Assembly: GCF_000737535.1 (NCBI RefSeq)
Contig: NZ_CP006269.1
Location: 496,001-560,000, forward strand
Source: Synechococcus sp. KORDI-100
Lineage (GTDB): Bacteria; Cyanobacteriota; Cyanobacteriia; PCC-6307; Cyanobiaceae
Reading direction: 5' to 3'
Length of the DNA stretch: 64,000 bases
Shown here: piece after piece, positions 55,362 to 64,000 of the stretch
How the letters are laid out: each line of letters starts with the position of its first letter
Position numbering within the stretch: the first letter of the stretch is position 1
Made by a program: the position numbers and the translations under genes
Notes under the pieces: model-generated
Seen by the model: the letters and a program-made list of their open reading frames with translations, nothing else
Told to the model about the DNA's origin: nothing
The model's database searches: none

Positions 55362-57425
55362 GCTCAGGTCGGCGTAACGCAACAGGTTGTCCATCACTTT
55401 TTTTGTGTAGTAGCGGGTTTCCGGATAGGGAATTCGTTCCACCCAGAGTTCCGGTGCTGTGTCGAGCTCGTCGTTTCGCCAGCCTTCGACGGTTCCAGGC
55501 CCTGCGTTGTAACTTGCGATTGCCAGCAATGGGTGACCTTGCCATTGCTCCAACAGCTGTTTCAGGTAGGCAGCACCAAGGTTGATATTCAGTTCAGGGT
55601 CATCGAGTTCATGAGCCTCAAGCGGTCGGCCTGCCAGCTCAGCGGCGGTGGCCGGCATCAGTTGCATCAGGCCGGCGGCGCCGACGACGGATCGCACGTC
55701 AGGGGTGAAGCGCGATTCCTGTTTGCTGATCCCGTACAGCAGGTTCGACGACACGTTCTCGTCCCTGGCAGCGGACTGGAACAGAGCGCTGAACAACCGT
55801 GGTGACTGGTTGCGTTGCAGACGTTCGGCCTCCTCGCAATTGGGGTGGCGCCAGCGCAGGCTGACTCTGAACAGCTGGTCCAAACCCATCCATGGATCTC
55901 CAACGGCGATGCGCAGGCGCCCCTCGACGAGTTGATCCGGATAGGAGGGCTCCTGTCCTGTTTCTCTGCGCGTGAGCCACTGGTCCCAGGCCTTGTCCAT
56001 GAGGCCGAGGTCCCAGAGCTGGTTCACCAGGTCATCGCCACTGTTGAGTGGGTCAAGATCTACGGCTCCCTCTGCCGGCTGGCTGCTCTCCGCCCACTCA
56101 AGGTCAGGACGTTGCAGGTTGGGCAACGGAGTCCGGTGGAGACGCCGTTCCGCAAGCCAGCTGTAATACCCAGCCGGCTGCTGCTCGATCAGCTCCTGCC
56201 AATGGGATCTGGCGTTTGTTGTCTCGCCCAGGCGATCAGCGCTGAAACCAAGCCAGAACAGGCGCCGGGCTTCCAGGGGTTGGGGCAGGGTCCCGCTGGA
56301 CAGTTTGGTCAACAGGGTGTTGGCTCTCTCCCACTGACCGGCCAGCAGGGCATCCCGTGAGAGATCCCACTGCAGCTGCCAGATCGCAGGGTCATCCGGC
56401 CACTGTTCGATCACCCGATCCGCATCCCATCCCTGCTCCAGCCGGACGCGACCTGCGGCCACCGCTGGGGACGACTGGGCGAGCGTCGACGGCAGGGCGT
56501 TGAGAATCTCCGCCTTTGGAACGAGAGGATCGCTGAGCAGTTTTGCTGCCTCGAGGCTGCTTGGGTGCCTCGGGTGCTCTCTGGTGAGGTTCAGCAGAAG
56601 CCGTTCTCCGCGACTGCCTTGTTCACGGTTGCCTCGCAGCAGTGTCCTGCCGATCGCCAGCGCTGTCTCTGGATCAGAGGCTCCCTCCGGCAGGCAGTCT
56701 TCGGCCGCGTCGGCGTCGCCAAGCTGGGCCAATCCACGCGCTAGGTGCTGGCGAGCGTTGTCATCAGGCGCCCACTGGCCCTGGTCCTCGCAGGCATCAC
56801 GAAGACGGCCGGCCGCTCCCGGCCAGGTCACTCCCCAACGGGCGAGGTGAAGCGCCCCTTGATGCCCCTTGGTCTGCTCCGGATCAATGGCTTCCGCTGC
56901 CGACAGGGCTGCGGGATGACGGGGTTGACGCTCCAGAAGCTCAAACAGAAGGTCGGGCTCGGCGGCACCTAGTCGCCGTCGAGCCCAGGCGGAGGACGCA
57001 GACTCTGGAAAACGTTTGAGGAGGCTGCGCCAGAGATCCGTCGCCTGTTTTTGCCGGCCGAGGTCTGCGGCGGTTTCCGCCGCTAGTTCCAGTGAAATGG
57101 AGGCGAGGGGAGCGTTCCCCCAGCCCTGTCCAGCCAGGAGCCTGGCCATCCCAGTCGCGTCATCCCGTTCCCGGGCCGCCATCCTCAGGGCGGCGTCACG
57201 GCGCTGTTGCGGATCGATCGACCAGCGGTAGCGCCTCCAGAGCTGTCTGCTCTCGGTTGTCGAGGATGCCGTGTTCGCTCGATACCATTGCTGGATCCAC
57301 TGCTGACCGAACCATGTCACCGTGAGGGCGCCGGCAGCGGTCCCGAGCAACAGCACAGCACCTCGTCGAGAACCCGCTGGCACGTGTCGGTCTGAACTGC
57401 TGGCATTCTGGTCGTCCTCCGCCAT
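55329..57425 (-). CDS. Soluble lytic murein transglycosylase (Slt70-like)
   Basis: The 698-residue protein begins with an N-terminal membrane anchor (GAVLLLGTAAGALTVTWFG). A long helical superhelix of TPR-like repeats follows, then a C-terminal SLT domain with catalytic Glu570 in SKQESRFTPDVRSVVGAAGLMQLMP and ASYNAGPGTVEGW. It cleaves glycan strands of peptidoglycan to anhydro-muropeptides. The start is the ATG at 57425 (AEDDQNASSS); the frame continues upstream without conservation. It is divergent from the small membrane-protein gene. Confidence 0.92.
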   Translation of the reverse strand: MAEDDQNASSSDRHVPAGSRRGAVLLLGTAAGALTVTWFGQQWIQQWYRANTASSTTESRQLWRRYRWSIDPQQRRDAALRMAARERDDATGMARLLAGQGWGNAPLASISLELAAETAADLGRQKQATDLWRSLLKRFPESASSAWARRRLGAAEPDLLFELLERQPRHPAALSAAEAIDPEQTKGHQGALHLARWGVTWPGAAGRLRDACEDQGQWAPDDNARQHLARGLAQLGDADAAEDCLPEGASDPETALAIGRTLLRGNREQGSRGERLLLNLTREHPRHPSSLEAAKLLSDPLVPKAEILNALPSTLAQSSPAVAAGRVRLEQGWDADRVIEQWPDDPAIWQLQWDLSRDALLAGQWERANTLLTKLSSGTLPQPLEARRLFWLGFSADRLGETTNARSHWQELIEQQPAGYYSWLAERRLHRTPLPNLQRPDLEWAESSQPAEGAVDLDPLNSGDDLVNQLWDLGLMDKAWDQWLTRRETGQEPSYPDQLVEGRLRIAVGDPWMGLDQLFRVSLRWRHPNCEEAERLQRNQSPRLFSALFQSAARDENVSSNLLYGISKQESRFTPDVRSVVGAAGLMQLMPATAAELAGRPLEAHELDDPELNINLGAAYLKQLLEQWQGHPLLAIASYNAGPGTVEGWRNDELDTAPELWVERIPYPETRYYTKKVMDNLLRYADLSSGVCEQNGAG

Positions 57426-57436
57426 TGGGCCCGGCG

Positions 57437-57640
57437 ATGTCGTCCAATCGATCCGTTGCCCGTCCTGGCCGCTGGCAGCGCTGGCGGGCGCTTGTGCTGG
57501 TCGGCATCGCATTGCTGGTCTGGGGCCTGCGCTGGCTGTGGCCACTGCAGGGCTGGCCGGGCTGGATCGTGGCGGTTCTCTTCGCCTGGGCGGGTCTTGA
57601 GCTGATCCGTCTCTGCTGGTTTCCCCATCGCTGGCGATGA
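57437..57640 (+). CDS. Small membrane protein
   Basis: The 67-residue product has a basic N-terminus (SSNRSVARPGRWQRWR) and two closely spaced hydrophobic helices (ALVLVGIALLVWGLRWLW and GWIVAVLFAWAGLELIRLCW). Its start lies 12 bp from the divergent transglycosylase start. It is tryptophan-rich and of unknown function. I would not be surprised if it is a cyanobacterial PsbP- or assembly-type helper, but nothing in the sequence shows it. Confidence 0.6.
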   Translation: MSSNRSVARPGRWQRWRALVLVGIALLVWGLRWLWPLQGWPGWIVAVLFAWAGLELIRLCWFPHRWR

Positions 57641-57737
57641 CTCGGGGCATGCATCAGGGTCCAGTGAACGGGCGGAGCGTGACCTGTCCCCTGCGGGTTT
57701 CTCAGACGGGGCAAGGCTTTTAAGCTGCAGTCCACGA

Positions 57738-59141
57738 ATGAGACCCATGGTTCAAGGAGTTCTGTCTCCGATCGGCCCGTCACTTGGGGCTGCTGTTCCA
57801 GGGTTTGGAACCGATGGCATCCGCGGCAGGGTGGGCGAGGTCCTCACCCCTGCGCTCTGCCTTCAGATTGGATATTGGTGTGGGCGGATCCTGCCAAAGG
57901 ATGGTGTGATCCTGATCGGGATGGATTCCCGTAGCAGCGGCTCGATGCTGGCTTCAGCCCTGACGGCCGGACTCACGGCGGCTGGCCGCGAGGTCTGGAC
58001 GCTTGGCCTCTGCCCCACCCCTGCGGTTCCCCTGCTGATCCGTCAGCTGGGCGCGTCGGGTGGCCTGATGGTGTCTGCCAGCCATAACCCGCCGCAGGAC
58101 AACGGAATCAAGGTGTTCGGTGCCGATGGCGCCAAGCTTGATGCTCAGCATCAGGCCTTGATCGAACAGGGGCTTCGCGGCGATCTGGACGCCACCGGAA
58201 CCCCTGATCTCTGCTGTGGTCCATCGCTTCAGCGCCATGATCTGCTGTCGTTTTATCGCGACTGCCTCATCGCCTCCGTCGGCAACCACCGCCTTGATGG
58301 CGTCCCCATCGTTCTGGATCTCTGCTGGGGGTCCGCCACAGCCTGCGGAGCGGAGGTGTTTCAGGCCCTGGGGGCCGACCTAACCGTTCTGCACGGTGAG
58401 CCCGATGGGCAGCGCATCAATGTCGACTGCGGTTCCACGCAGCTTGAGCCGCTTCGGCAGGCCGTTGTGGAGCGCGGTGCTGCGATGGGCTTCGCCTTCG
58501 ATGGCGATGCTGACCGCATGCTTGCGGTCGATGGTCGCGGTCGCGTCGTGGACGGCGACCACGTGCTGTTCCTGTGGGGATCCGTGCTGCAGGAGCGTCA
58601 GGCTCTTCCGGATCAGCGGCTTGTGGCGACGGTGATGTCCAACCTCGGATTCGAGCGTGCCTGGCAGCGGCGTGGCGGCCTGCTTGAGCGCACCCCGGTC
58701 GGAGACCAGCACGTGCACGCTGCGATGGTGTCGAGCGGAGCAGCCCTCGGTGGCGAGCAATCCGGTCACATCCTTGCCGCGTCCCATGGCTTGTGTGGAG
58801 ACGGCTTGCTCACGGCGCTGCAGCTTGCCACCCTCTGCCACGACCAGGGAATCAGCCTCTGTGACTGGCTGAATCGCAGCTTTGAGGCCTTCCCTCAGAG
58901 ACTGGTCAATGTGACGGTTCCCGATCGGGGTCGTCGCAAGGGTTGGACCAGCTGCTCCCCGCTCGTCGATGCCTTGCGGACCGCTGAGGATGCGATGGGG
59001 GAGAGCGGCCGGGTGCTGGTGAGAGCCAGCGGAACCGAGCCAGTGCTGCGGGTGATGGTGGAAGCCGCGGATCCGCAGGATGTGGAGACCTGGACCACCC
59101 GACTGGCATCCGTGGCCGATCAGCACCTCAACGCGGCCTGA
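57738..59141 (+). CDS. glmM: Phosphoglucosamine mutase
   Basis: The 467-residue enzyme converts glucosamine-6-phosphate to glucosamine-1-phosphate for UDP-GlcNAc synthesis. The phosphoserine loop SASHNPPQDNGIK has Ser115 as the catalytic residue. FGTDGIRG, FDGDGDRML, GGEQSGH and RASGTEPVLRVM are the other GlmM marks. An ATG at 57747 is an alternative start. Its stop overlaps the convergent GlcNAc-kinase-like gene by 14 bp. Confidence 0.95.
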   Translation: MRPMVQGVLSPIGPSLGAAVPGFGTDGIRGRVGEVLTPALCLQIGYWCGRILPKDGVILIGMDSRSSGSMLASALTAGLTAAGREVWTLGLCPTPAVPLLIRQLGASGGLMVSASHNPPQDNGIKVFGADGAKLDAQHQALIEQGLRGDLDATGTPDLCCGPSLQRHDLLSFYRDCLIASVGNHRLDGVPIVLDLCWGSATACGAEVFQALGADLTVLHGEPDGQRINVDCGSTQLEPLRQAVVERGAAMGFAFDGDADRMLAVDGRGRVVDGDHVLFLWGSVLQERQALPDQRLVATVMSNLGFERAWQRRGGLLERTPVGDQHVHAAMVSSGAALGGEQSGHILAASHGLCGDGLLTALQLATLCHDQGISLCDWLNRSFEAFPQRLVNVTVPDRGRRKGWTSCSPLVDALRTAEDAMGESGRVLVRASGTEPVLRVMVEAADPQDVETWTTRLASVADQHLNAA

Positions 59142-60069
59142 GCCTGTCCAGAGCCAGGTGCAGCGCTCCATCACAGGCATCACCGTGGGGATCACACCAG
59201 GATGCCGCTGGAATGGCCTGTGCCACAGCGTTCTCCACGGCAGCCCGGAACGGTGGCAGGTGGGCAAACGCACCACCATGACCAACGACGTTCGGTCGAT
59301 TCAGGTTCAGGGCAGTGGCAACACCCTTGAAGGCTTCAGCCAGCGAGGCTGCTGAGCGGTTGAGAATCTGCTGCGCAGGGTCCAGGCCCTCAGCGGCAGC
59401 CGCCGCCACCAGTGGCGCCAGCCTGGCGAACGCGGCGGGGCCGAACTCCTGCTGAACGACGCACGCCTTGATGGCGGCGCTGCTGTCACATCCCAGCTCC
59501 TGCCACAGCCGTTGTCGGAATGAATGGTCTGCAAGTCGACCATCGGCCATCCGCAAGCTGAGCTGCAGGCCCTGATGGCCGATGTCAAAGGCAGAGCCGG
59601 CGCCATCCAGCAACCATCCCCAACCCGCGCAGCGATGTTCTCTGCCAGAGCCATCACGGCCAACGCAGATCATGCCCGTGCCGCTGATCAGCACGATCCC
59701 GGCCTGCTCAGGGAAGGCTCCGCGCAGGGCGGTGCGTTCATCCCCCGTCGCGACAACCTGCGACTGCGGCAGTCCCAGTTCCTCCGCCAGCAGGGCGGCA
59801 GCGCGCCCTTGCAGCTCGGTTCCCTGCTCGATGCCGCTGGCGCCGATTGCGGCGGCAAGGAGATCGTCGCGATTCACTCCAGCGGAGACAAGAGCTGCTG
59901 AAACGCTGTCCTGCACTGCACGTCGGAACCGTTGTTCCCCCTGCTGGGCATCGAGATGGCTGACACCGGGCCCCGCGCCTGAGCCGAGACGGTGCAGCTG
60001 CCCAAGCTCGCTGCGGCTGATTCGGCAGCGGGTGCCTGTCTGACCTGCGTCGAATCCGGCGATCAGCAC
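59128..60069 (-). CDS. BadF/BadG-type sugar kinase, GlcNAc kinase-like
   Basis: The GTG at 60069 is the likely start, giving about 313 residues and overlapping the IctB stop by 7 bp, with GAGGA about 10 bases upstream. The ASKHA-fold phosphate motifs are visible: FDAGQTGTRCRI, LISGTGMICVG and GWLLDGAGSAFDIG. The closest known relatives are eukaryotic-type N-acetylglucosamine kinases, which phosphorylate GlcNAc released from cell-wall turnover. Being opposite glmM supports an amino-sugar link. An earlier start at 60123 would overlap IctB more. Confidence 0.85.
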   Translation of the reverse strand: MLIAGFDAGQTGTRCRISRSELGQLHRLGSGAGPGVSHLDAQQGEQRFRRAVQDSVSAALVSAGVNRDDLLAAAIGASGIEQGTELQGRAAALLAEELGLPQSQVVATGDERTALRGAFPEQAGIVLISGTGMICVGRDGSGREHRCAGWGWLLDGAGSAFDIGHQGLQLSLRMADGRLADHSFRQRLWQELGCDSSAAIKACVVQQEFGPAAFARLAPLVAAAAAEGLDPAQQILNRSAASLAEAFKGVATALNLNRPNVVGHGGAFAHLPPFRAAVENAVAQAIPAASWCDPHGDACDGALHLALDRLRPR

Positions 60070-61361
60070 AGGCTTGTCCTCTCGTCTGAGGGAAGGCTCG
60101 TCAGCGTCGCCAGGCAGAACCAACCGATGATCTGCACTTCCGGACGGAAGAAAATGGTGTCGGCGATGCCCTGCCCCAGCAGACCGGCGATCGCCGCCAG
60201 GCTGGCAAGGGCAGTGCCTGCGGCAGGTTCATTGATGCGCAAGCCCTGGAGTCCCAGGCGAACGCTGCTCTGAAGCAATCCCAGACAGGCGATCAGCCCA
60301 GCGATGCCTGTTTCAACCAGGATTTCCAGGGGTAATGAATAGGCGCTGAGGGCGTTGAACTTGGGCTGCTGGTACAGCGGGTAGATGCTGTTGAACGCAT
60401 TGTTGCCAGGGCCGATTCCGATCCAGGGACGGTCCTGGATCATTTCAATGGATGCCAGCCAGACGTTGATTCGGAAATTGTTGGAGCTGTCACCTCGTCC
60501 CGCCAGCAGGCTGCTCACACGGGTGCGGATCGGTTCCAGTTTGGTGACGGCGATGGCCAATAACGCTGCTCCCAGCAGCAGGATCAGCAGAGGAACCAGT
60601 CGTCGCCATAGGGCTGGCCATTCACGGGTGCTGCGCAGTAGCAGCAGCAGAATCAGCACCGCCATGCCCACCATCAGACCGACCCAGCCACCTCGGCTGT
60701 AGGTGAGCACGATCGAGCTTCCCGCCAGCCCCAGGGTGGAGATGGCAAACACCCGGCGCCCCCACCCCTGCCAGCGCAGCACGGCGAGGGCAGCGAGCGG
60801 CAGCAGGGCGAGCAGATAGCCCGCCAGCAGATTCGGATTTCCCAGGGGTCCGTAGATGCGGATGGTTCCCTCAGTGATCGAATTCGGATCTGCCCAGCGG
60901 GCCAGCTCTTCAGAGTTGCCGTACAGCTGTCGCAAGGCCAGCACACTGCTGGCAAGGCCTCCGCACAGCAGACCAGCCAGCAATCGATCCCACCAGCGGC
61001 TGTTGCACAGCAGCAGTTTGCTGGCCAGGCCGTAAACCCCCAGGTACCCCAGCAATTTGATCAAGCCTTTGGCCGCGGCGGATGGCACCGGGGAGAAGCC
61101 TGTGGCTAGAGCGGCGATGCCGAGAAACAGCAGGAGCCAGCCCCCGATGGGACGAATGCGATCAGGTGGGGAGACCAGTGACCACAGCAGCCAGAGGCCC
61201 CCTGTCGCAGCGATCAGCAGCGTCAGACCGGCACGCGTGAAGAAGGGGAGGCCGGCGAGCAGGAGTGTCAGGAGTCCTCCAGCGAGCCACTCAAGACGGC
61301 GAACAACATCGGGGTTAGGGTGCAGCACTCCCTGCCAGCGCAGCAGCAGTGGAACGGCCAT
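60063..61361 (-). CDS. ictB: IctB family O-antigen-ligase-like membrane protein
   Basis: The 432-residue product has about eleven membrane helices and the O-antigen polymerase/ligase signature region NNFRINVWLASIEMIQDRPWIGIGPGNNAF. IctB was first proposed as a bicarbonate transporter of cyanobacteria, but the sequence family fits a Wzy/WaaL-type glycosyl transferase and transport has not been shown. The gene follows trmB by 9 bp and overlaps the kinase start. The start at 61361 has no strong competitor. Confidence 0.88.
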   Translation of the reverse strand: MAVPLLLRWQGVLHPNPDVVRRLEWLAGGLLTLLLAGLPFFTRAGLTLLIAATGGLWLLWSLVSPPDRIRPIGGWLLLFLGIAALATGFSPVPSAAAKGLIKLLGYLGVYGLASKLLLCNSRWWDRLLAGLLCGGLASSVLALRQLYGNSEELARWADPNSITEGTIRIYGPLGNPNLLAGYLLALLPLAALAVLRWQGWGRRVFAISTLGLAGSSIVLTYSRGGWVGLMVGMAVLILLLLLRSTREWPALWRRLVPLLILLLGAALLAIAVTKLEPIRTRVSSLLAGRGDSSNNFRINVWLASIEMIQDRPWIGIGPGNNAFNSIYPLYQQPKFNALSAYSLPLEILVETGIAGLIACLGLLQSSVRLGLQGLRINEPAAGTALASLAAIAGLLGQGIADTIFFRPEVQIIGWFCLATLTSLPSDERTSLC

Positions 61362-61370
61362 CGCTCAGGG

Positions 61371-62075
61371 TTAGGGGCTGACGGTTTCTGCGGGATTATC
61401 AATCGCCTGCCAGCGACGTTCCAGCTCGGACAGGTCTGGTCGTTCCTTGTGATTGCGTTGATACAGCACCCGGTACACAGGAAGCTGCTGTTCGGATGTG
61501 TAGCTCTCCCGTTCCGTTGGCACCTGCAAGGGATTGTCGGCGCGCCATGGTCTTGCATCGCCTGCCGGTCGACTGAAACAGCCGCAGAGTTCGGTGAGAT
61601 TCACCATCGGAGTGATCACCTCAAGCACATCGCTCTGGATGAAAAACTCACGGCCTGGCTGCAGAGCAGCTGCGATGGCCAGCAGCAGAGCCGGTTGAAG
61701 CACCCTCCGTTTGCGGTGGCGCCGCTTGAACCATGGGTCAGGGAACTGAATCGAGACCCGTTGCAGTTGATCGGGCGGCAAGGATGCCATCCATCCTTCG
61801 AGGCTGATGTTGGCGTTGCAGAACAGCACGCGGACGTTGCCGAGCCCGCTTGCCAGAGCGTCACGGTCCGCGGAGATCACCAGTGGCCGGCGGATCTCGA
61901 CGCCGAGGTGGTTCCAGTGCGGATTCCGTTGCGCCAGACCCAGCAGACAGCGGCCTCTGGCGCAGCCGATGTCGAGATGGATCGGCTGCAGGGGTTTCTC
62001 GAACAGGTCGCAGGGCGCTGGTAGCTGCAGCGGCAGCTGAAAGAAGCGACTGAGCGGATTGACGTGCTGACGCAA
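61371..62075 (-). CDS. trmB: tRNA (guanine-N7)-methyltransferase
   Basis: The enzyme methylates G46 in tRNA with SAM. From the TTG at 62075 the product is about 234 residues beginning [18 protein letters not shown], the conserved cyanobacterial N-terminus; earlier codons lie inside the FIST gene. [14 protein letters not shown] is the SAM site and [19 protein letters not shown] the TrmB tRNA-binding motif. It is 10 bp after the FIST stop, so they are co-transcribed. Confidence 0.93.
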   Translation of the reverse strand: MRQHVNPLSRFFQLPLQLPAPCDLFEKPLQPIHLDIGCARGRCLLGLAQRNPHWNHLGVEIRRPLVISADRDALASGLGNVRVLFCNANISLEGWMASLPPDQLQRVSIQFPDPWFKRRHRKRRVLQPALLLAIAAALQPGREFFIQSDVLEVITPMVNLTELCGCFSRPAGDARPWRADNPLQVPTERESYTSEQQLPVYRVLYQRNHKERPDLSELERRWQAIDNPAETVSP

Positions 62076-62085
62076 GGCTTCTTGT

Positions 62086-63342
62086 TCAGGACGGATCGTG
62101 CCGGAGCAGACCCCAGCAGGCTGTGTAGCCGTGCAGATGGGTTGCTCCGCCAACCGGTCCGATTTCGCCATTGCAGAAGGTTCCGGCAACCGGAAGTTCC
62201 GGCATCACCTGCCTGGCCAGCGAGACATCACCGTTGGGGGCTCCGAACAGGCCGTTGCCTCGTCCGAGGCAGGCCATCAGCAAGCCGAACTGGGCCGGAG
62301 CGGGGTGATCGGCCGCCGAACGCAGGAGCTGCAGGGCCTCCTGCCGGGAGGCATCGGCTTCCCGCAGATGGAACTGCACGTTCTGGCCCGGGCGAACCCG
62401 TTCAGCCACGGCAACGGCGCCATTGCTGGGATCCACACCGATCAAATTGCGAACCAGAAACGCCCCTGTAGCTGTGTTGGTGCCGTCCGGACCGAGTTTG
62501 AGTTCACGGCGTTCGATGCCGAGGAACAGCGAGTGGCGAACCTTCTCGCGCTCCTGTTCATTCAGATCTGCCAGCACCCGTTGCAGGCAGGCCACGGGGC
62601 TCGCCCTGCGGTCGCCTTCGCTCAGTTCCAGCAGAACATTGCGCTGAACCTGCTCGATGGCGAACACCGGGCCGATTGGACGACACCCCTGGGCCACCAC
62701 GGCATCCATCGTCCAGTCCCCTCCGATGGAGCAGACCACAGCGCCGGCGACGACACCATCATCGATGAGCAGTGATCCGTGGGGAGCGTTGTGTGGTCCT
62801 GCGATCCCGCCGATGCGAACCGCATCGGGGTAGGCATAGTCCAGACCGCTGATCAGATCATTGATGCCGCTGCTGGTGGGATCAATCAGCACGATCTGGC
62901 TGCGGCAATGGTCTGGATCAATCCCCGTCCATTCCTGCCACCGCAAAGCTGGTCCGTCCAGATCGGGGAGGGCGTTGGTGTTCAGGGCCTGCGTCTGGAT
63001 CTCAGCACCCGGCAGGTTGAGCAATGACACACTCAGGGCTGGGGTTTGCTCGAGCTCGGTGGCGACCCCGCGTTCAGTGGTGCCGATCACCCCGCCACCG
63101 GCGCATCCAAGCCACTTGCTGGCCTTCAGGCGCTGGCGAAGCAGCGGCAGCAAACGAGGAAGATCGCTGGCGTAGCTCGTGTCGACGAAAACCAGGGCAA
63201 GATCCGCTTCGCTGTGACGACCAAAACTGGTGACAACGTCCTGAACGGCCTCATCCAGGGAGGGTCTTGAGGACAGGGCGGTCCGACAGATCGGCGTCGC
63301 CGATGCCGCCCGGAACCAGTCGAGGGGGGAGAACGACGCCAT
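62086..63342 (-). CDS. FIST domain protein
   Basis: The 418-residue soluble protein has an N-terminal FIST domain ([35 protein letters not shown]) and a C-terminal FIST_C domain ([17 protein letters not shown] ending). FIST is predicted to bind small ligands such as amino acids and to act in signalling, but no effector domain is fused here. It opens the minus-strand run FIST-trmB-ictB-kinase and is divergent from the DUF3177 gene across 67 bp. Confidence 0.88.
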   Translation of the reverse strand: MASFSPLDWFRAASATPICRTALSSRPSLDEAVQDVVTSFGRHSEADLALVFVDTSYASDLPRLLPLLRQRLKASKWLGCAGGGVIGTTERGVATELEQTPALSVSLLNLPGAEIQTQALNTNALPDLDGPALRWQEWTGIDPDHCRSQIVLIDPTSSGINDLISGLDYAYPDAVRIGGIAGPHNAPHGSLLIDDGVVAGAVVCSIGGDWTMDAVVAQGCRPIGPVFAIEQVQRNVLLELSEGDRRASPVACLQRVLADLNEQEREKVRHSLFLGIERRELKLGPDGTNTATGAFLVRNLIGVDPSNGAVAVAERVRPGQNVQFHLREADASRQEALQLLRSAADHPAPAQFGLLMACLGRGNGLFGAPNGDVSLARQVMPELPVAGTFCNGEIGPVGGATHLHGYTACWGLLRHDPS

Positions 63343-63409
63343 GAGTGGGACCCTATCAACCTTGACGGCGGAGGGGGCGTTGATAATGACGCCAACTTGT
63401 ACCGACTGA

Positions 63410-64000
63410 GTGAACGAGCTGTCCTATCGCGCGCTGGTCTGGTTGACCTATCGACTGGCAGCCGTCTTCGCGCTGGGACTTCCGCTTGTGCTCCTGATCT
63501 GGTCATCTATGCGCCGTGAGGCCTCGGTGGTGCGTCTGCTGTCGCTGTACTGGAAAGTGGCGAGCCTGATGGGGATCAGCATGCTGTTGCTGACCGATCA
63601 GCGGCCTCTGGGATACCTGACGGCAATGGTGGCTCCGCTGCTGATGCTCGTTTCGGTTTGGTTCTGGGTCGATCTCAACGAAGAACTGGAGGATCTGCCG
63701 CCCTGGCGGCCCCTCTCTCTCTGTGTGCGGTTGTGGCGATGGGCTCTGAGTGGGTTCGCCCTGGTGTGTGCCGCCATGAATGCCACGGCTCTTGGCTGCA
63801 TGCAGCAGGGCACGACGAGCGACTGCAAGGCCTGGTTGGAGGCTCCGCAGGGGGTTCACGGTGTGGTGGAAACAGTTTTTGACTTCGTGTTCGGCGGTCA
63901 GTGGACGGAGGCCGTTGCCGCCTTCATCGGCTATGTCGCACTAGTGGCGTATCTGGCGGGACTTCTTCAATGGCTGCTTGTGCGTCTGCCACGCCAGGGT
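63410..64000 (+). CDS. DUF3177 family membrane protein, partial
   Basis: The GTG at 63410 opens a 197-codon frame that reaches the right edge without a stop, so the C-terminus is missing. The product has five or so hydrophobic helices (AVFALGLPLVLLIWS, VASLMGISMLLLTD, AMVAPLLMLVSVWFWVDL and others). The lumenal loop LGCMQQGTTSDCKAWLEAPQG holds two cysteines that could form a disulfide. It fits the cyanobacterial DUF3177 family of unknown function. Confidence 0.8.
   Translation, partial: MNELSYRALVWLTYRLAAVFALGLPLVLLIWSSMRREASVVRLLSLYWKVASLMGISMLLLTDQRPLGYLTAMVAPLLMLVSVWFWVDLNEELEDLPPWRPLSLCVRLWRWALSGFALVCAAMNATALGCMQQGTTSDCKAWLEAPQGVHGVVETVFDFVFGGQWTEAVAAFIGYVALVAYLAGLLQWLLVRLPRQG

Overview
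The window comes from a marine Synechococcus-type picocyanobacterium. It is GC-rich throughout, except for one AT-rich gap near 53.1-53.4 kb. It carries the photosystem II small-subunit genes psbK, psbI, psbN and psbH, the cyanobacterial nitrogen regulator ntcA, an IctB-type protein, and many proteins found only in cyanobacteria (DUF3155, DUF4079, DUF1997, DUF3181, DUF3084, DUF3146, DUF3177, DUF3769 types). No rRNA, CRISPR array, transposase or phage gene was found. The strain cannot be named from the sequence alone.

Layout. 1-2.5 kb: 5' part of a large secreted serralysin-type RTX metalloprotease that runs off the left edge. 2.6-7.5 kb: a tight minus-strand cluster of a SABATH-type methyltransferase, an amino acid dehydrogenase, a sarcosine-oxidase-like flavoenzyme and a BCCT transporter, downstream of rdgB and a phosphohexomutase. 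This is the most unusual metabolic unit in the window. 9.6-19.5 kb: RecB-like nuclease, ygfZ-pyrE, a CAU tRNA just ahead of a CNNM/CBS protein, a Gfo/Idh oxidoreductase, a phosphorylase-kinase-like protein and a WecG glycosyltransferase. 19.5-31.6 kb: psbK-tgt, a malate/lactate dehydrogenase homologue, cobS, a soluble sensor kinase, purH, ispH, amt and sfsA. 31.7-40.8 kb: murJ, three small cyanobacterial genes, tRNA-Arg(ACG), glyA, a WecA-like transferase, cinA and leuCD.

40.8-48.6 kb: an LptD-like outer-membrane protein, then psbI, a GH38 alpha-mannosidase and psbN/psbH, followed by tatA and pth. 48.6-55.4 kb: a YqgF-like protein, DUF3084, ntcA with a complete NtcA autoregulation promoter, rph, a P-loop-less corrinoid adenosyltransferase homologue, dcd, an AT-rich gap holding a long palindrome, thyX and txlA. 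55.3-64 kb: lytic transglycosylase, glmM, and a minus-strand series of FIST protein, trmB, IctB and a GlcNAc-kinase-like protein, ending in a DUF3177 gene cut by the right edge.

Most genes are housekeeping: nucleotide, leucine, isoprenoid and cobamide metabolism, envelope synthesis, tRNA and rRNA processing, and nitrogen control. Many neighbours overlap by a few bases: ATGA or TGATG couplings on one strand, and 13-41 bp tail overlaps between convergent genes. This fits a streamlined genome.
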